Source of the DNA: Nocardioides litoris
GTDB taxonomy: Bacteria > Actinomycetota > Actinomycetes > Propionibacteriales > Nocardioidaceae
Length of the DNA: 64,000 bases
Direction: 5' to 3'
NCBI RefSeq assembly: GCF_006346315.1
Contig: NZ_VDMR01000004.1
Span: forward strand, 310,001-374,000
The translations under genes were made by a program, and so were the position numbers. Every line of letters begins with the position of its first letter. Position 1 is the stretch's first letter. The notes below the pieces were generated by a model. It saw only the letters and a program-made list of their open reading frames with translations. It searched no databases and was not told the DNA's origin. Positions 7,168 through 16,304 of this stretch are shown piece after piece.

Positions 7168-9815
7168 GACGGGCTCCCCCCGTCGACGGCGGCGAGGACG
7201 GCGCGGCGCGCCCGGCGGGCCACGCGGTCGCCGGCGCGCCCGTCGGGCACCTCGGTCCAGGCGGCCCGGGCCCGCGCGAGGCGCGCGCGGGTCATCTCGT
7301 CGAGGGCCTCCTCGGGCCGGGTCAGCTCGTCGAGCGCGGTCCGCAGCCCCGTGGCGTCGCGGCACACGCGGCCCGGGAAGACCCGGTCGAGGTCGTGGAT
7401 CGGCTCGACCGGCGGGTCGAGGTCGGGCAGCAGGCTGACGACGCGTCTGCCGAGGGTCGCCATGGTCACCGCCACGCCGTGGGCGTCGGTGAGCACCGCG
7501 TCGGCTGCGCGGAGCACGGCCTCCGTCGTGGGGGCCACGTGGGGGGACAGGTCGAGGGCCCACGGCTCGGTTGCCCGCGACCAAACCCGGGACAGGTCGG
7601 TGCGGGCCTCCCGGATCCCGACGGCCCAGCCGGCACCCTCGGACCACGACCGCAGCACCTCGACGGTCTCCGGACCCGGCGGGGCGTCGAGCGCGGGCCC
7701 CACCGGGCAGACCAGCAGCAGCGGCCGGCCGGCCAGCCTCTCCCGGAGCTCCCGCTCGCCCCGGCGCACGTCGGCGGGCAGCGCGGCCTCGTCACGGACG
7801 AGCAGGTCGCGCGCGGGTGCCCCGACCCGCCACACGTCGGCGTACCGCGACGCCCGGTGGGCCGCGGTGACGGCGACGTGGTCCATCGACGAGACCGCGA
7901 GGTAGGTCCACGACGTCGGCTCGGGTGGGCGGGTGTCGGCGCCCGGGGGCAGCGGCCGCAGGGCGCTCCAGGGGAGCAGGTGCGGGTGGTCGCCGAGGAC
8001 GTGCACGGACCGTCGGTTCAGGAGCAGCCGGTAGCCGAGGGTCCGGTGGGGGTGCTGGGTCACGAAGACCTGGCCGCAGCGCACGACGTGCTGCAGGCCC
8101 TCCTCGGAGGCGAGGGGCACCTCCGTGACGCGCTCGCCCTCGAGGCCGAGGCGCCGGCCCCGCGTCAGGAGCACCTTGTGCACGGTCGGGTCGGCCGCGA
8201 CCGCCTCGAAGACCGCGCGCGTGGTCGGCGGGAGGTCGTCGGTCTCGGGGTCGACCGGGAAGGCCCACCAGTGGTCGAACAGCGGCGTGTCGCGGTCGAG
8301 GTCACGGACCGCGGCGCGGTCGGGGCGGCGGTCGGCGGGCCGGTCCTCGGTGATGGCGAAGCTGCGGGTGAGCTTGTCGTGGGGGGCCGTGCGCAGCAGG
8401 TGCGCCTCGACGGGGTCGAGGTCCGCCTCGGCTGCGACGGCCCCGACGCGGTCGCGCCAGTGCCGCAGCCCGGGCACGTCGTAGTGGTTCTGGTACAGGA
8501 AGTAGCGCTTGAGCAGCGGGAAGCCCTGCTCGAGCAGCGTGAAGTACTCCTCGGTGAACAGCGGGTGGAAGGGGTGCACCGCGGGCAGCCACGTGTCGAA
8601 CGGGTGGCCGCCGGCCAGCAGCGTGTGGGTGAGCCCGATCTCGTACTTGTGGATGATCGCGGCCTTGCCCCGCTGCCGGTGCACCGAGGAGAGCAGCCGG
8701 ACGAACCCGTCGTCGTCGAGGACCGGGCGCCGGTAGGCCAGGAAGTAGCTGCCGACGTGGAAGTCGTAGACGTCGTCGTCCTCCCAGCGGGCCAGCTCGT
8801 GCCGGCGTACGTCGTCGAGCGGGAGGGGCCGCCTGAACTGGTTGGACGGGGCGTCGACGGTGGCGGCGAGGCCCTTGGTGGCCTGGAGGCCCCACCAGTC
8901 GCAGGCCCGCGCGTCCATCCGCTCGAAGACCGCGTCGAGCGGGCGGAGCAGGTAGCAGGAGTCGTTGACCAGGAGCAGCTCGTCGTAGGAGCGGACGACG
9001 TCCCAGCCGACCAGCTCCTGGGCGAGCATCGCGTAGGAGCCGAAGTCGTAGCAGCCGTGCCGCACCGCCCACGCTCCCCGCGTGATGCCGTCGAGCTTGG
9101 CCAGCTCGCGCTGCGGGAGGTAGCCGTCGCACAGGTAGTAGACGTCCGCGAAGCGGCTCAGCTCGCGGACGTAGTGCACCACCGTGTCGTCGACCACGCC
9201 CTGGGCGTCGAACCCGGCGAAGAGGCAGACGCGGCGCACCGGTCGGTCCTGGGGCAGCTCCCAGCCACTGCCCTCGGCGAGCTCGACCGGTCGGCCCGGG
9301 AACCCGGCCGGCCGTCCGAGGACCAGGTGGTGCACGAACGGGTTGACCAGCTCGACCGCAGGGTCGAGCCGGGTGCACCAGTACCACCACGTGTCGAAGC
9401 CGCGGCAGGGCCGGTGCAGTCGTCGCCAACCGACGCGGCAGAAGTGCGCCACCGGGTCCTCGTCACCGACGTCACCGGCCTGCGCGAGGTACAGGTCGCG
9501 GTCGAAGGCACCGCTGGCCCTGACCAGTTCGACGTCGCGCAGCAGCTGGGGGTCGTCGGCCGCGGGAGGCGCCTGCTCGAGCTGTCCGACGGAGCGGGCG
9601 GTCGTGCTGCGGTCCTCGAGGTCGGCGATGACGGGACCGGGTGGCTCACCGGCCCCGACCCCGTGGGCGAGCCAGTGGTCCATCGGGTCGTCGCCGTCGG
9701 CGAGGCCGGCCCGGGCGGCGTACCAGTCGGCGTCGAACCAGCCGGACCGCCGGACGAAGTCGGCCCGGACGTCCGGCGGGACGACGTCCTCGCAGGCTGG
9801 GACAGGCACCCTCAT
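7164..9815 (-). CDS. RgpF domain protein with a degenerate TagF-like C-terminal domain
   Basis: This 883-residue protein is a paralogue of the downstream RgpF-TagF protein. It opens with two modules of the FDADWYAARAG / FDRDLYLAQAG type, followed by an RgpF domain at about 190-480 (GCYDFGSYAML, LLVNDSCYLL, HKYEIGLTHTLL). The TagF-like region (about 560-850) is recognisable by order but has lost its key signatures: the WHG motif region reads VLGDHPHLLPWSAL, and the DYSS motif reads TDAHGVAVTMATL. The RgpF part is probably active, while the TagF-like part has probably lost catalysis. The ATG start overlaps the preceding stop by four bases (ATGA), and its own stop overlaps the next start, so the run is translationally coupled. 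Confidence 0.78.
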   Translation of the reverse strand: MRVPVPACEDVVPPDVRADFVRRSGWFDADWYAARAGLADGDDPMDHWLAHGVGAGEPPGPVIADLEDRSTTARSVGQLEQAPPAADDPQLLRDVELVRASGAFDRDLYLAQAGDVGDEDPVAHFCRVGWRRLHRPCRGFDTWWYWCTRLDPAVELVNPFVHHLVLGRPAGFPGRPVELAEGSGWELPQDRPVRRVCLFAGFDAQGVVDDTVVHYVRELSRFADVYYLCDGYLPQRELAKLDGITRGAWAVRHGCYDFGSYAMLAQELVGWDVVRSYDELLLVNDSCYLLRPLDAVFERMDARACDWWGLQATKGLAATVDAPSNQFRRPLPLDDVRRHELARWEDDDVYDFHVGSYFLAYRRPVLDDDGFVRLLSSVHRQRGKAAIIHKYEIGLTHTLLAGGHPFDTWLPAVHPFHPLFTEEYFTLLEQGFPLLKRYFLYQNHYDVPGLRHWRDRVGAVAAEADLDPVEAHLLRTAPHDKLTRSFAITEDRPADRRPDRAAVRDLDRDTPLFDHWWAFPVDPETDDLPPTTRAVFEAVAADPTVHKVLLTRGRRLGLEGERVTEVPLASEEGLQHVVRCGQVFVTQHPHRTLGYRLLLNRRSVHVLGDHPHLLPWSALRPLPPGADTRPPEPTSWTYLAVSSMDHVAVTAAHRASRYADVWRVGAPARDLLVRDEAALPADVRRGERELRERLAGRPLLLVCPVGPALDAPPGPETVEVLRSWSEGAGWAVGIREARTDLSRVWSRATEPWALDLSPHVAPTTEAVLRAADAVLTDAHGVAVTMATLGRRVVSLLPDLDPPVEPIHDLDRVFPGRVCRDATGLRTALDELTRPEEALDEMTRARLARARAAWTEVPDGRAGDRVARRARRAVLAAVDGGSPS

Positions 9816-10360
9816 GCCTGGTCCGGCTGCTCGGCCCCGGTCTCGCCGAGGAGGTGCGCCACCAGGGGGTTGCGTCCGCTCTCGGCCACCCCGGGGTGCT
9901 CACGCAGGAAGCGCCGGGTGTCGAAGTCGGGGGAGGGGTCCCAGCCGAGCTCGGCGCCGTGCCGCAGGAAGTGCAGGGCCGGGTCGAGCGAGGTCGTGAC
10001 GACCTCGGGGTGCTCGAGGAGGTAGAACGCAGGGTCGAAGAGGTCGGACCCGCGGACCAGGTCGAGCTGGTCCCGCTCCGGGTCGGGACGCCCGGCGGCG
10101 CGGCGTACCCGGCCGGCGACCCGGGACCCCACGGTCGGGGCCGAGAGCAGGTCGGCGGCGGCGGAGGCGAGCCGGAGGCCGCGCTGACGCAGCCGGCGGC
10201 GTCGCACCTCGCTCGCGGCGAGGGCCTCGGCGGCCTCCTCCTGCTGACGTCGCGCGAGGGCGAGCTCCGCCCGGCACGTCGCCAGGTCCTCGGCGAGCTC
10301 CTCACAGCGACACTCGGTCGGCAACGACTCCTCCTCGATCAACTGGCAACGACGGCGCAT
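9812..10360 (-). CDS. Small coiled-coil protein with FDPAFYL repeat modules
   Basis: The 182-residue protein starts with a Glu/Arg/Ala-rich coiled coil (about 5-60) followed by a basic linker. Two modules end it: SDLFDPAFYLLEHPEV...DPALHFLRHG and PDFDTRRFLREHPGV...NPLVAHLLGE. The same kind of module forms the N-terminus of the two RgpF proteins downstream, where it is fused to an enzyme; here it stands alone. It may be a scaffold or docking subunit for the glycan machinery, which is inference. The ATG at 10360 is chosen because the coiled coil starts there; the ribosome binding site is weak (CAGGG). Its stop overlaps the next start (ATGA). Confidence 0.7.
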   Translation of the reverse strand: MRRRCQLIEEESLPTECRCEELAEDLATCRAELALARRQQEEAAEALAASEVRRRRLRQRGLRLASAAADLLSAPTVGSRVAGRVRRAAGRPDPERDQLDLVRGSDLFDPAFYLLEHPEVVTTSLDPALHFLRHGAELGWDPSPDFDTRRFLREHPGVAESGRNPLVAHLLGETGAEQPDQA

Positions 10361-10434
10361 CGACGGCGCGCCCTGCTGCGGCGTCGCGACATGGTAGTCG
10401 CCGGCCCGGCGGTCGACGACGGCGCTCTCCGGGG

Positions 10435-11250
10435 TCAGGAGCGCTCGAGGGCGGCCGGTTCGACCTCGAGGGTGGAGGGCCAGCGGCGTACCAGGGCCAG
10501 GCCGAGCGCGACCACGGCGCGGACGAGGTAGAGCGCCGCCCGGGCGGGGGACTGGCTGGCCACCCCACCCGCGCGCGGCAGCATCACGACGGGGACCTGG
10601 GTGACCGCGCACCCGGTGCGCAGGGCGATCACGAGGGACTCGACCGTGTCGCCGAGGTACTCGGCCGGGTAGTGCACGGCGAAGGTCGTCATGGCGCGGC
10701 GGTTGACGACCCGGAACCCGCTGGTGACGTCGGTCAGGCGGGTGCCGGCGAGCCTGCTCAGCACCACGGCCAGCATCCGCATCGCGAGGCCACGGGCCAG
10801 GCCGACCCGGTAGTCGCCGAGCCCGGCGAAGCGGGCGCCGATGACGATGTCGGCGCCGCGCCCCTCGCCGGTGCCACCCGGGGGGGCCGCCCCGGAGGTC
10901 CCGCCGAGGTCGAGCGCGTCGACGAGGTGAGCCAGGTAGGCCGGGTCGTGCTGGCCGTCGGCGTCGACCTGGGCCGCGACGTCGTACCCGTGCCGGACCG
11001 CGTAGCGGTAGCCGGTCCGCATGGCACCGCCCACCCCGAGGTTGTAGGGGAGCTGGCACACCAGCGCACCGGACTCCCGGGCGCGGCCGGCGGTGTCGTC
11101 GCCCGACCCGTCGTCGACGACGAGCACGTCGTAGTGCGGGTGGGCCTCGCGGAGGGTCTGGACGGTCGCTCCCACGGTGGCGCTCTCGTTCCACGCCGGG
11201 ACGATGACCAGCACGCGCGGCGACGTGGAGCGGGCTGGCATGCGGCGCAT
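10435..11250 (-). CDS. Glycosyltransferase family 2, polyprenyl-phosphate sugar transferase type
   Basis: The 271-residue protein has a GT-A fold: RVLVIVPAWNESATVG at the N-terminus, the nucleotide-binding LVVDDGSGDDT, the metal-binding QVDADGQHDP and an acceptor-side motif DVTSGFRVVNRRA. This set is typical of DPM1/GtrB-like enzymes that load a sugar onto polyprenyl phosphate. Such enzymes usually have a DUF2304 partner; the only one in view is at 1792-2160. There is no transmembrane domain beyond one weak C-terminal segment. A second ATG three codons downstream is an alternative start. It heads the leftward run, with a 74-base gap to the next gene. Confidence 0.88.
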   Translation of the reverse strand: MRRMPARSTSPRVLVIVPAWNESATVGATVQTLREAHPHYDVLVVDDGSGDDTAGRARESGALVCQLPYNLGVGGAMRTGYRYAVRHGYDVAAQVDADGQHDPAYLAHLVDALDLGGTSGAAPPGGTGEGRGADIVIGARFAGLGDYRVGLARGLAMRMLAVVLSRLAGTRLTDVTSGFRVVNRRAMTTFAVHYPAEYLGDTVESLVIALRTGCAVTQVPVVMLPRAGGVASQSPARAALYLVRAVVALGLALVRRWPSTLEVEPAALERS

Positions 11251-11375
11251 CCTACGGACGCTCGTGCCGTCGCCGCGTCCGGCCCGTCGGCGGGCGCCGG
11301 TGGGCTAGGGTCTGGGGTTGCCACCACGTGGGACGTCCACGACGGGGCAGCCCGTGGCGCCAGGAGGGCTCGGAC

Positions 11376-12128
11376 ATGCAGGTCGTGGTCACCGGGTTCG
11401 GCCACAGCGGAACCGCAGCCGTCGCGTCGGAGCTGCGCGGCGCGGGACTCCCGCTCGGTGGGCACGGTGAGCCGTCCACCTCCGGGTGCGACCGGCCCAC
11501 CGACGACGACGTCCACCGGGTCCTCGACGCCGTGCACGCGAGGCACGGTGACGACCGGGCTGCCGCCGAGACCGTCCTGCACCACGTCGGGGTCGACCAG
11601 TGGCGGGCACTGCGCCAGCTCGCCCGGACCCGCGAGGTCGCCCACGACGTCTGGGGCTTCGCCGACCCGCTGGCGGTGTCGCTGCTCGGGGTGTGGAAGC
11701 ACGTGCTGCCCGATGCGCGCTTCGTGCTCGTCTTCCGCGAGCCGCGGCACTGCGTGGCGTCGTTGACCGCGTGCGACGGCGAGCACGGGCCGTACGCCGA
11801 CGGCGTCGACGCGGCGGTGCGCCGCTGGTGCACCGCCAACCGCTCCCTGGTGTCGTTCGCCCGGGCGCACCCCGACGACTGCGTGGTCGTCGACCACGCC
11901 GACCTGGTGCAGGGCAAGGAGGTGGCACAGGAGCTCCGGGAGCGGCTGGGCGTGCCCCTCCGACCCGGCGCGGCGAGCCGTGGTGCGGGGACCGTGGGCG
12001 GGGCTCCCGCACCTCGCAGCACGCCCGCCGTCGACCCGGTCGCCCCCGTGCTCGACCCGCGCCTGCAGCAACGGCTCGAGGAGACGTGGACCGACCTGCT
12101 CGAGCTGGGCGGACGGAGCGCGGCATGA
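11376..12128 (+). CDS. Sulfotransferase-like protein
   Basis: The 250-residue protein begins MQVVVTGFGHSGTAAVASEL, resembling the 5'-phosphosulfate-binding loop of PAPS-dependent sulfotransferases. It contains ARFVLVFREPRHCVASL, like the 3'-phosphate motif. This suggests sulfation or another transfer on the surface glycan. No acceptor can be named, and these P-loop motifs are also found in kinase-like proteins. The ATG at 11376 is chosen because AGGAGGG lies at 11362-11368; a longer frame to 11328 lacks this. A TAGGGT box lies at 11306-11311. The stop overlaps the next start (ATGA). Confidence 0.7.
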   Translation: MQVVVTGFGHSGTAAVASELRGAGLPLGGHGEPSTSGCDRPTDDDVHRVLDAVHARHGDDRAAAETVLHHVGVDQWRALRQLARTREVAHDVWGFADPLAVSLLGVWKHVLPDARFVLVFREPRHCVASLTACDGEHGPYADGVDAAVRRWCTANRSLVSFARAHPDDCVVVDHADLVQGKEVAQELRERLGVPLRPGAASRGAGTVGGAPAPRSTPAVDPVAPVLDPRLQQRLEETWTDLLELGGRSAA

Positions 12129-12439
12129 GTGCCGAAGACCCGACTGCCGGGGGCAAGGGCACCAGCGGCAACCGGGACCACGACGTGGTCCTCGAGCGCG
12201 AGGCGGAGCTGCTGCGCGCAGAGGTCGCCCACCTGCGGGCGCGGTTGGCCGCGGCGGAGGCGGAGTCGGCCCGGCCGGCGGCCCAGCGCGGGGGGCCGGA
12301 GCAGGCGGGTCGGCGTGCGCGGGAGGACCTGCTGTGGCTCCTCCGGCGGCTGGAGTCCAGTCCGGCCCGTCCCCTGCTGCGGCGGCGCGCGGGGTACCGA
12401 CGGCTCCTGCGCACCTACCTGCCGACCGACGGCGCGTGA
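12125..12439 (+). CDS. Short coiled-coil protein, function unknown
   Basis: This 104-residue acidic-to-basic protein has a heptad-like helix at about 20-50 (VVLEREAELLRAEVAHLRAR) and a basic C-terminus with LLWLLRRLESS. I recognise no family. It is too short for an enzyme and may be an adaptor for the enzymes on each side. Its start overlaps the sulfotransferase stop by four bases, and its stop overlaps the following GTG by four bases, so it is surely part of this run. The tail resembles the coiled-coil ends of the glycan enzymes in this island. Confidence 0.65.
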   Translation: MSAEDPTAGGKGTSGNRDHDVVLEREAELLRAEVAHLRARLAAAEAESARPAAQRGGPEQAGRRAREDLLWLLRRLESSPARPLLRRRAGYRRLLRTYLPTDGA

Positions 12440-13290
12440 GCATGCCTCCATCGGAGCGGGTCCGCTGGGAGGCGCACCACGAGACCGGCGAGGCCTCTGC
12501 CCGGCGCCTCGACGGCGCCGGTGAGCTCCTCGTCGAGGACCCCCGGACCTTCCGCTGGTCCCTGCTCGACGCTCGTCCGGACCTCCCCGTCGTCGTCCGG
12601 CTCCCGGCCGGGGCGACCGCCGCGGACGTGCGCCGGGTGCTCGGCCCGGTGCTCGGGCGGCTGACGGAGCACGACCGCCTCGTCGGCGCGGACGACGACG
12701 TGCGTCGCCAGCTCGTCGAGGAGGACGGTGTGCCAGCGGCGGCCTGGACGACCGAGGTGCCGCCTGACCGGTCCTCGGCCGGCGTCCGCGGCGCCAAGGG
12801 TCGGACGCTGGCCTGCGCGGCTGCCGTGGCGGAGGAGCTGCGTCGGCTGGACGCGCTCCAGCAGGCGGCCCTGCAGGTCGAGGTGGTCGGCGGGGATGGC
12901 GCTGCGGCGCCCGTGCGCCAGGCCTCCGGCCTCACGGTCCGGCGGCACGGGCTCGCCACGGCTCCGGACGCGCTGTTCGTCCCGCGCCCGCACGTCGTCG
13001 TCGCCTGGCTGCCCGAGGGCGGCTGCTCGGCGACGGAGGCCACCGCGGAGCTCGGCCTCGCCGGCGGACGGATCGGCCCCGGCAAGCACCTGGTGGTCCG
13101 GGCGACGGTCGTGCCGGAACCCGGCGGGCGCGACGTCCTCGGGACGTCCGAGCTGCTCGAGGCCGTCGACCGCGTGCTGGGGGGCGCCGGGCACCTCGCG
13201 GAGCTCCGCTCTGTCCGCGCGCCCGGGCACGCGTGTGCCCGGGACGTGGTCCTGGTCCTCATGGTGCTCGGACCGGGGGACTCGTCGTGA
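12436..13290 (+). CDS. Unknown protein in the glycan operon
   Basis: I do not recognise this 284-residue protein. It has no signal peptide or membrane segment, is rich in Val, Asp, Arg and Ala, and carries stretches such as RWEAHHETGEASARRLDGAG and PHVVVAWLPEGGCSATEA. Its C-terminal third looks like an alternating beta/alpha fold (PGKHLVVRATVVP, ARDVVLVLMVLG). The GTG at 12436 gives a GTGA overlap with the previous stop; an ATG two codons later is an alternative. It ends in another GTGA overlap with the glycosyltransferase gene. Confidence 0.6.
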   Translation: MSMPPSERVRWEAHHETGEASARRLDGAGELLVEDPRTFRWSLLDARPDLPVVVRLPAGATAADVRRVLGPVLGRLTEHDRLVGADDDVRRQLVEEDGVPAAAWTTEVPPDRSSAGVRGAKGRTLACAAAVAEELRRLDALQQAALQVEVVGGDGAAAPVRQASGLTVRRHGLATAPDALFVPRPHVVVAWLPEGGCSATEATAELGLAGGRIGPGKHLVVRATVVPEPGGRDVLGTSELLEAVDRVLGGAGHLAELRSVRAPGHACARDVVLVLMVLGPGDSS

Positions 13291-14429
13291 GGATCGTCGT
13301 GCTCGCCAACGACGTGGTGCCGGGCATGGGCATGCCGGTCGCCGCTCCTGGGCTCCGGGCGTGGGGCCTGGCCGAGGGGCTGCGCGGGCTGGGTCACGAG
13401 GTGCTGCTGGCGGTGGACGCCTGGGCCGTGGGCCAGGCGTGGCGCGGAGCGGTCCCGCCGCCTCGCCCCCGCGGGTGCGTGGTGCTGGCGCCGCGCCAGG
13501 TCTCGACGCTGGCGCGCACCCGGGGCTTCGACCGGTTGGTCATCACCAACTCCAACCACATCGACCGCATCGGCGACCTCGGTCGGTGCCAGCTGGTCTA
13601 CGACTTCTTCGCCCCGAAGATGCTCGAGCTCGCCGAGAACGTCGGCCGGGCTGACCAGGAGGCGGCGATGGCCTCGTTGCGCGAGCGCAAGCTGCAGGCC
13701 CTGGGACGCAGCTCGGCGATCATCGTGAACGGCGCCAAGAAGCTCGACTACGCCCGGGAGTGGGCCCAGCTGGCCGGACGGGCCGAGGTCCCGATGGCGG
13801 TGGTCAACCCGGGGCTGCCCCCGTTGGCGCCCGACCCTGCCCCCACCGACCGCCTGCAGATCATCGTCTCCGGCTACCTGCAGCCGTGGTCGCGGCCCGG
13901 CGCGTGGGTCGAGGCGGTGCTGCCGCTGATGGACGCGGGCCTGGTGGACCTGCACCTGATCGTCGGCGAGCACTGGGCCTCGCGCTACGACTCCGCACGC
14001 GCCTCCGACCTCATCGACCGCCTCGCCACCCACCCGCGGGCGGTGCGGCACGGGCTGCTCGACTTCGAGGACTTCCGCAGGCTGCTCTCGCGGTGCCACG
14101 TCAACGTCGACGTCTTCGAGCGCAACCCCGAGCGCGAGCTGGCCATGGTCACCCGGTCGCTCGTGGCCCTGTCGGCCGGACTGCCGACGATGCACGTCGA
14201 CTTCACCGAGGTCAGCCCGTGGATCGCCGAGCACGACGCCGGCTGGCTCGTCCCCGAGGGCGACGTCACCTCGGTGCGGGAGATCCTGCGCAGCGTCGCA
14301 GTCGACCGGTCCCTGCTCGACGCCAAGCGGGCCGGTGCCCGGAGCATCGCCGAGAACATCACCGAGCCCCGCGTCGCCGCCGCCCCGCTCGACCGGCTGC
14401 TGCGGCGGGGCGACGAAACGTCGGCGTAA
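13287..14429 (+). CDS. GT-B glycosyltransferase
   Basis: The 380-residue protein begins VRIVVLANDVVPGMGMP, the N-terminal Rossmann strand of a GT-B enzyme. Its second domain has QIIVSGYLQPWSR, a helix-strand series, and near the end FTEVSPWIAEHDAGWLVPEGD, the donor-binding site seen in GT1/GT4-like enzymes. The usual E-x7-E motif is not clean, so the family assignment is loose. The GTG start overlaps the previous stop (GTGA). Its last codons lie inside a GlnR-like box (14415-14430) that probably serves amtB downstream. Confidence 0.75.
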   Translation: MRIVVLANDVVPGMGMPVAAPGLRAWGLAEGLRGLGHEVLLAVDAWAVGQAWRGAVPPPRPRGCVVLAPRQVSTLARTRGFDRLVITNSNHIDRIGDLGRCQLVYDFFAPKMLELAENVGRADQEAAMASLRERKLQALGRSSAIIVNGAKKLDYAREWAQLAGRAEVPMAVVNPGLPPLAPDPAPTDRLQIIVSGYLQPWSRPGAWVEAVLPLMDAGLVDLHLIVGEHWASRYDSARASDLIDRLATHPRAVRHGLLDFEDFRRLLSRCHVNVDVFERNPERELAMVTRSLVALSAGLPTMHVDFTEVSPWIAEHDAGWLVPEGDVTSVREILRSVAVDRSLLDAKRAGARSIAENITEPRVAAAPLDRLLRRGDETSA

Positions 14430-14430
14430 C
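14415..14430 (+). promoter_or_regulatory. GlnR-type binding site upstream of amtB (first copy)
   Basis: The sequence GAAAC-n6-GTAAC (an AC-n9-AC spacing) matches the GlnR operator of actinobacteria and lies 151 bases before the amtB start, overlapping the previous gene's stop codon. A further GTAAC lies at 14457-14461. This position suits an activator acting on a promoter near 14480. The match is by eye. Confidence 0.55.
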
Positions 14431-14580
14431 ACCAGCGCCGAAGACGTTCCACCGCCGTAACAGCCACCTCGGCCCAGCGAAATACCGCGCGGCGAGGGTT
14501 CTCGACGTACGAGGCGGCGTGGTGCCGATGGACGCCACCCCGCCGCCCACCCGAGCAATCCCTTCCCACATGGAGGTCCT

Positions 14581-16232
<1,652 letters not shown>

Positions 16233-16248
16233 CCCGCGGCTCCCCGGC

Positions 16249-16290
16249 CGTCGATGCCCAGCGACCCCTGCGGGTCGCTGGGCGTCGACG
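16249..16290. terminator. Bidirectional hairpin between glnK and the convergent glycosyltransferase
   Basis: A 19-bp stem (16249-16267 with 16272-16290) with one T-G wobble closes a CTGC loop. It lies 17 bases after the glnK stop and 14 bases before the 3' end of the convergent gene. It is one of the strongest hairpins in the window. Confidence 0.8.
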
Positions 16291-16304
16291 CGTCCGGGGG
16301 CGGC

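Noticed and set aside
7168..7647. N-terminal extension of the RgpF-TagF protein
   Set aside because: The added 160 residues are an out-of-frame reading of the preceding gene; the GTG at 7167 overlaps its stop exactly.
4129..7905. 1258-codon open frame opposite the RgpF-TagF gene
   Set aside because: It is a shadow: no domain, and it crosses two real coupled genes.
10758..14558. 1266-codon minus-strand frame across the sulfotransferase operon
   Set aside because: It lies opposite five genes with coupled starts and shows no conserved motif.
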